Of a DNA stretch of 64,000 nucleotides, positions 63,691 through 64,000 are shown in pieces. The notes under the pieces were generated by a model, which searched no databases, was not told where the DNA came from, and saw only the letters and a program-made list of their open reading frames with translations. Source of the DNA: Microglena sp. YARC (lineage: Eukaryota > Chlorophyta > Chlorophyceae > Chlamydomonadales > Chlamydomonadaceae); NCBI GenBank assembly GCA_022414725.1, contig CM039463.1, positions 79,781,183 to 79,845,182 of the forward strand, written 5' to 3'. The position numbers and the translations under genes are program-made. How positions within the stretch are numbered: position 1 is the stretch's first letter; each line of letters begins with the position of its first letter.

Positions 63691-64000
63691 GAGACGCTTC
63701 CACAATAAGGTAGAACACCAGGCTATACCCCACCTAATCTTCCTAGCAACCCACCCATAAAACACTTCCACACCCACACAGGGTCCATGTACTTGGTGTG
63801 TTTCCTTCAATTAGCCATCCTGGTCATCTAGAGTTGATCCTGTTGTTCCAGGTTGGACAAGGTACTTTTGCCTTATTTTTTTTAGGGTTATCAGTACCAT
63901 TCTGCTACCAAGACTACCGGGCGGTATATCGTACTATATGGTACCATATAACGTACAATATAATGATATCTCGTAAAACATAAATATATCGATATCATGG
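63691..64000. other. Right-edge sequence, no gene supported
   Basis: Ends in AT-rich sequence with short palindromes (ATATGGTACCATAT, CGATATCATGG) that may be the start of another inverted-repeat element. The missing 5' exons of the J-protein gene lie farther right. Confidence 0.4.

Overview
The window is nuclear DNA from an intron-rich photosynthetic eukaryote, most likely a green alga. The evidence is GT-AG introns with consistent phases in several recognisable genes, TTTAGGG-type (plant and green-algal) telomere-like motifs, plastid-transit-like N-termini, tRNA-derived SINEs, a LINE, and two families of small inverted-repeat transposons. A prasinophyte with a repeat-swollen genome, such as Cymbomonas, would fit; the species is my inference.

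Layout. 1505-14614 (-): N-terminal half of a myosin heavy chain motor in five in-phase exons, continuing past the left edge. 19527-26431 (-): an SRPBCC/START-like lipid-binding-fold protein with a transit-like N-terminus. 28548-29605 (+): a 5'-truncated LINE. 30972-35798 (-): a plastid-type membrane protein with an Ala-rich, coiled-coil-like C-terminus. 37248-42622 (+): complete CCT3 (chaperonin gamma) in nine exons. 44036-47177 (+): a CEP104-type TOG-domain protein with an N-myristoylation signal. 52545-52870 (+): the last exon of an unrecognised gene. 58443-63177 (-): the 3' half of a DNAJC14-like J-protein with a Jiv90 zinc-binding module, continuing past the right edge. The rest is TE fragments, minisatellites, homopolymer tracts and short palindromes.

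The most unusual signal is systematic. In at least five transcription units the edge of an exon, together with its splice site, is copied repeatedly inside the adjoining intron. Exon 3' ends plus GT donors are echoed downstream; exon 5' ends plus AG acceptors are echoed upstream. Copy number runs from one to about 42. The largest case is a 5.2-kb array of 124-bp units in myosin intron 4. Each unit is 67 bp of exon 4's end, its donor, and the terminal repeat of a MITE that sits exactly at that donor. CCT3 and the TOG gene, also intron-rich, largely lack such echoes.

CCT3 (chaperonin folding of actin and tubulin), myosin, the TOG protein and a J-protein are all cytoskeletal or proteostasis genes, but nothing in the sequence shows that they are co-regulated.
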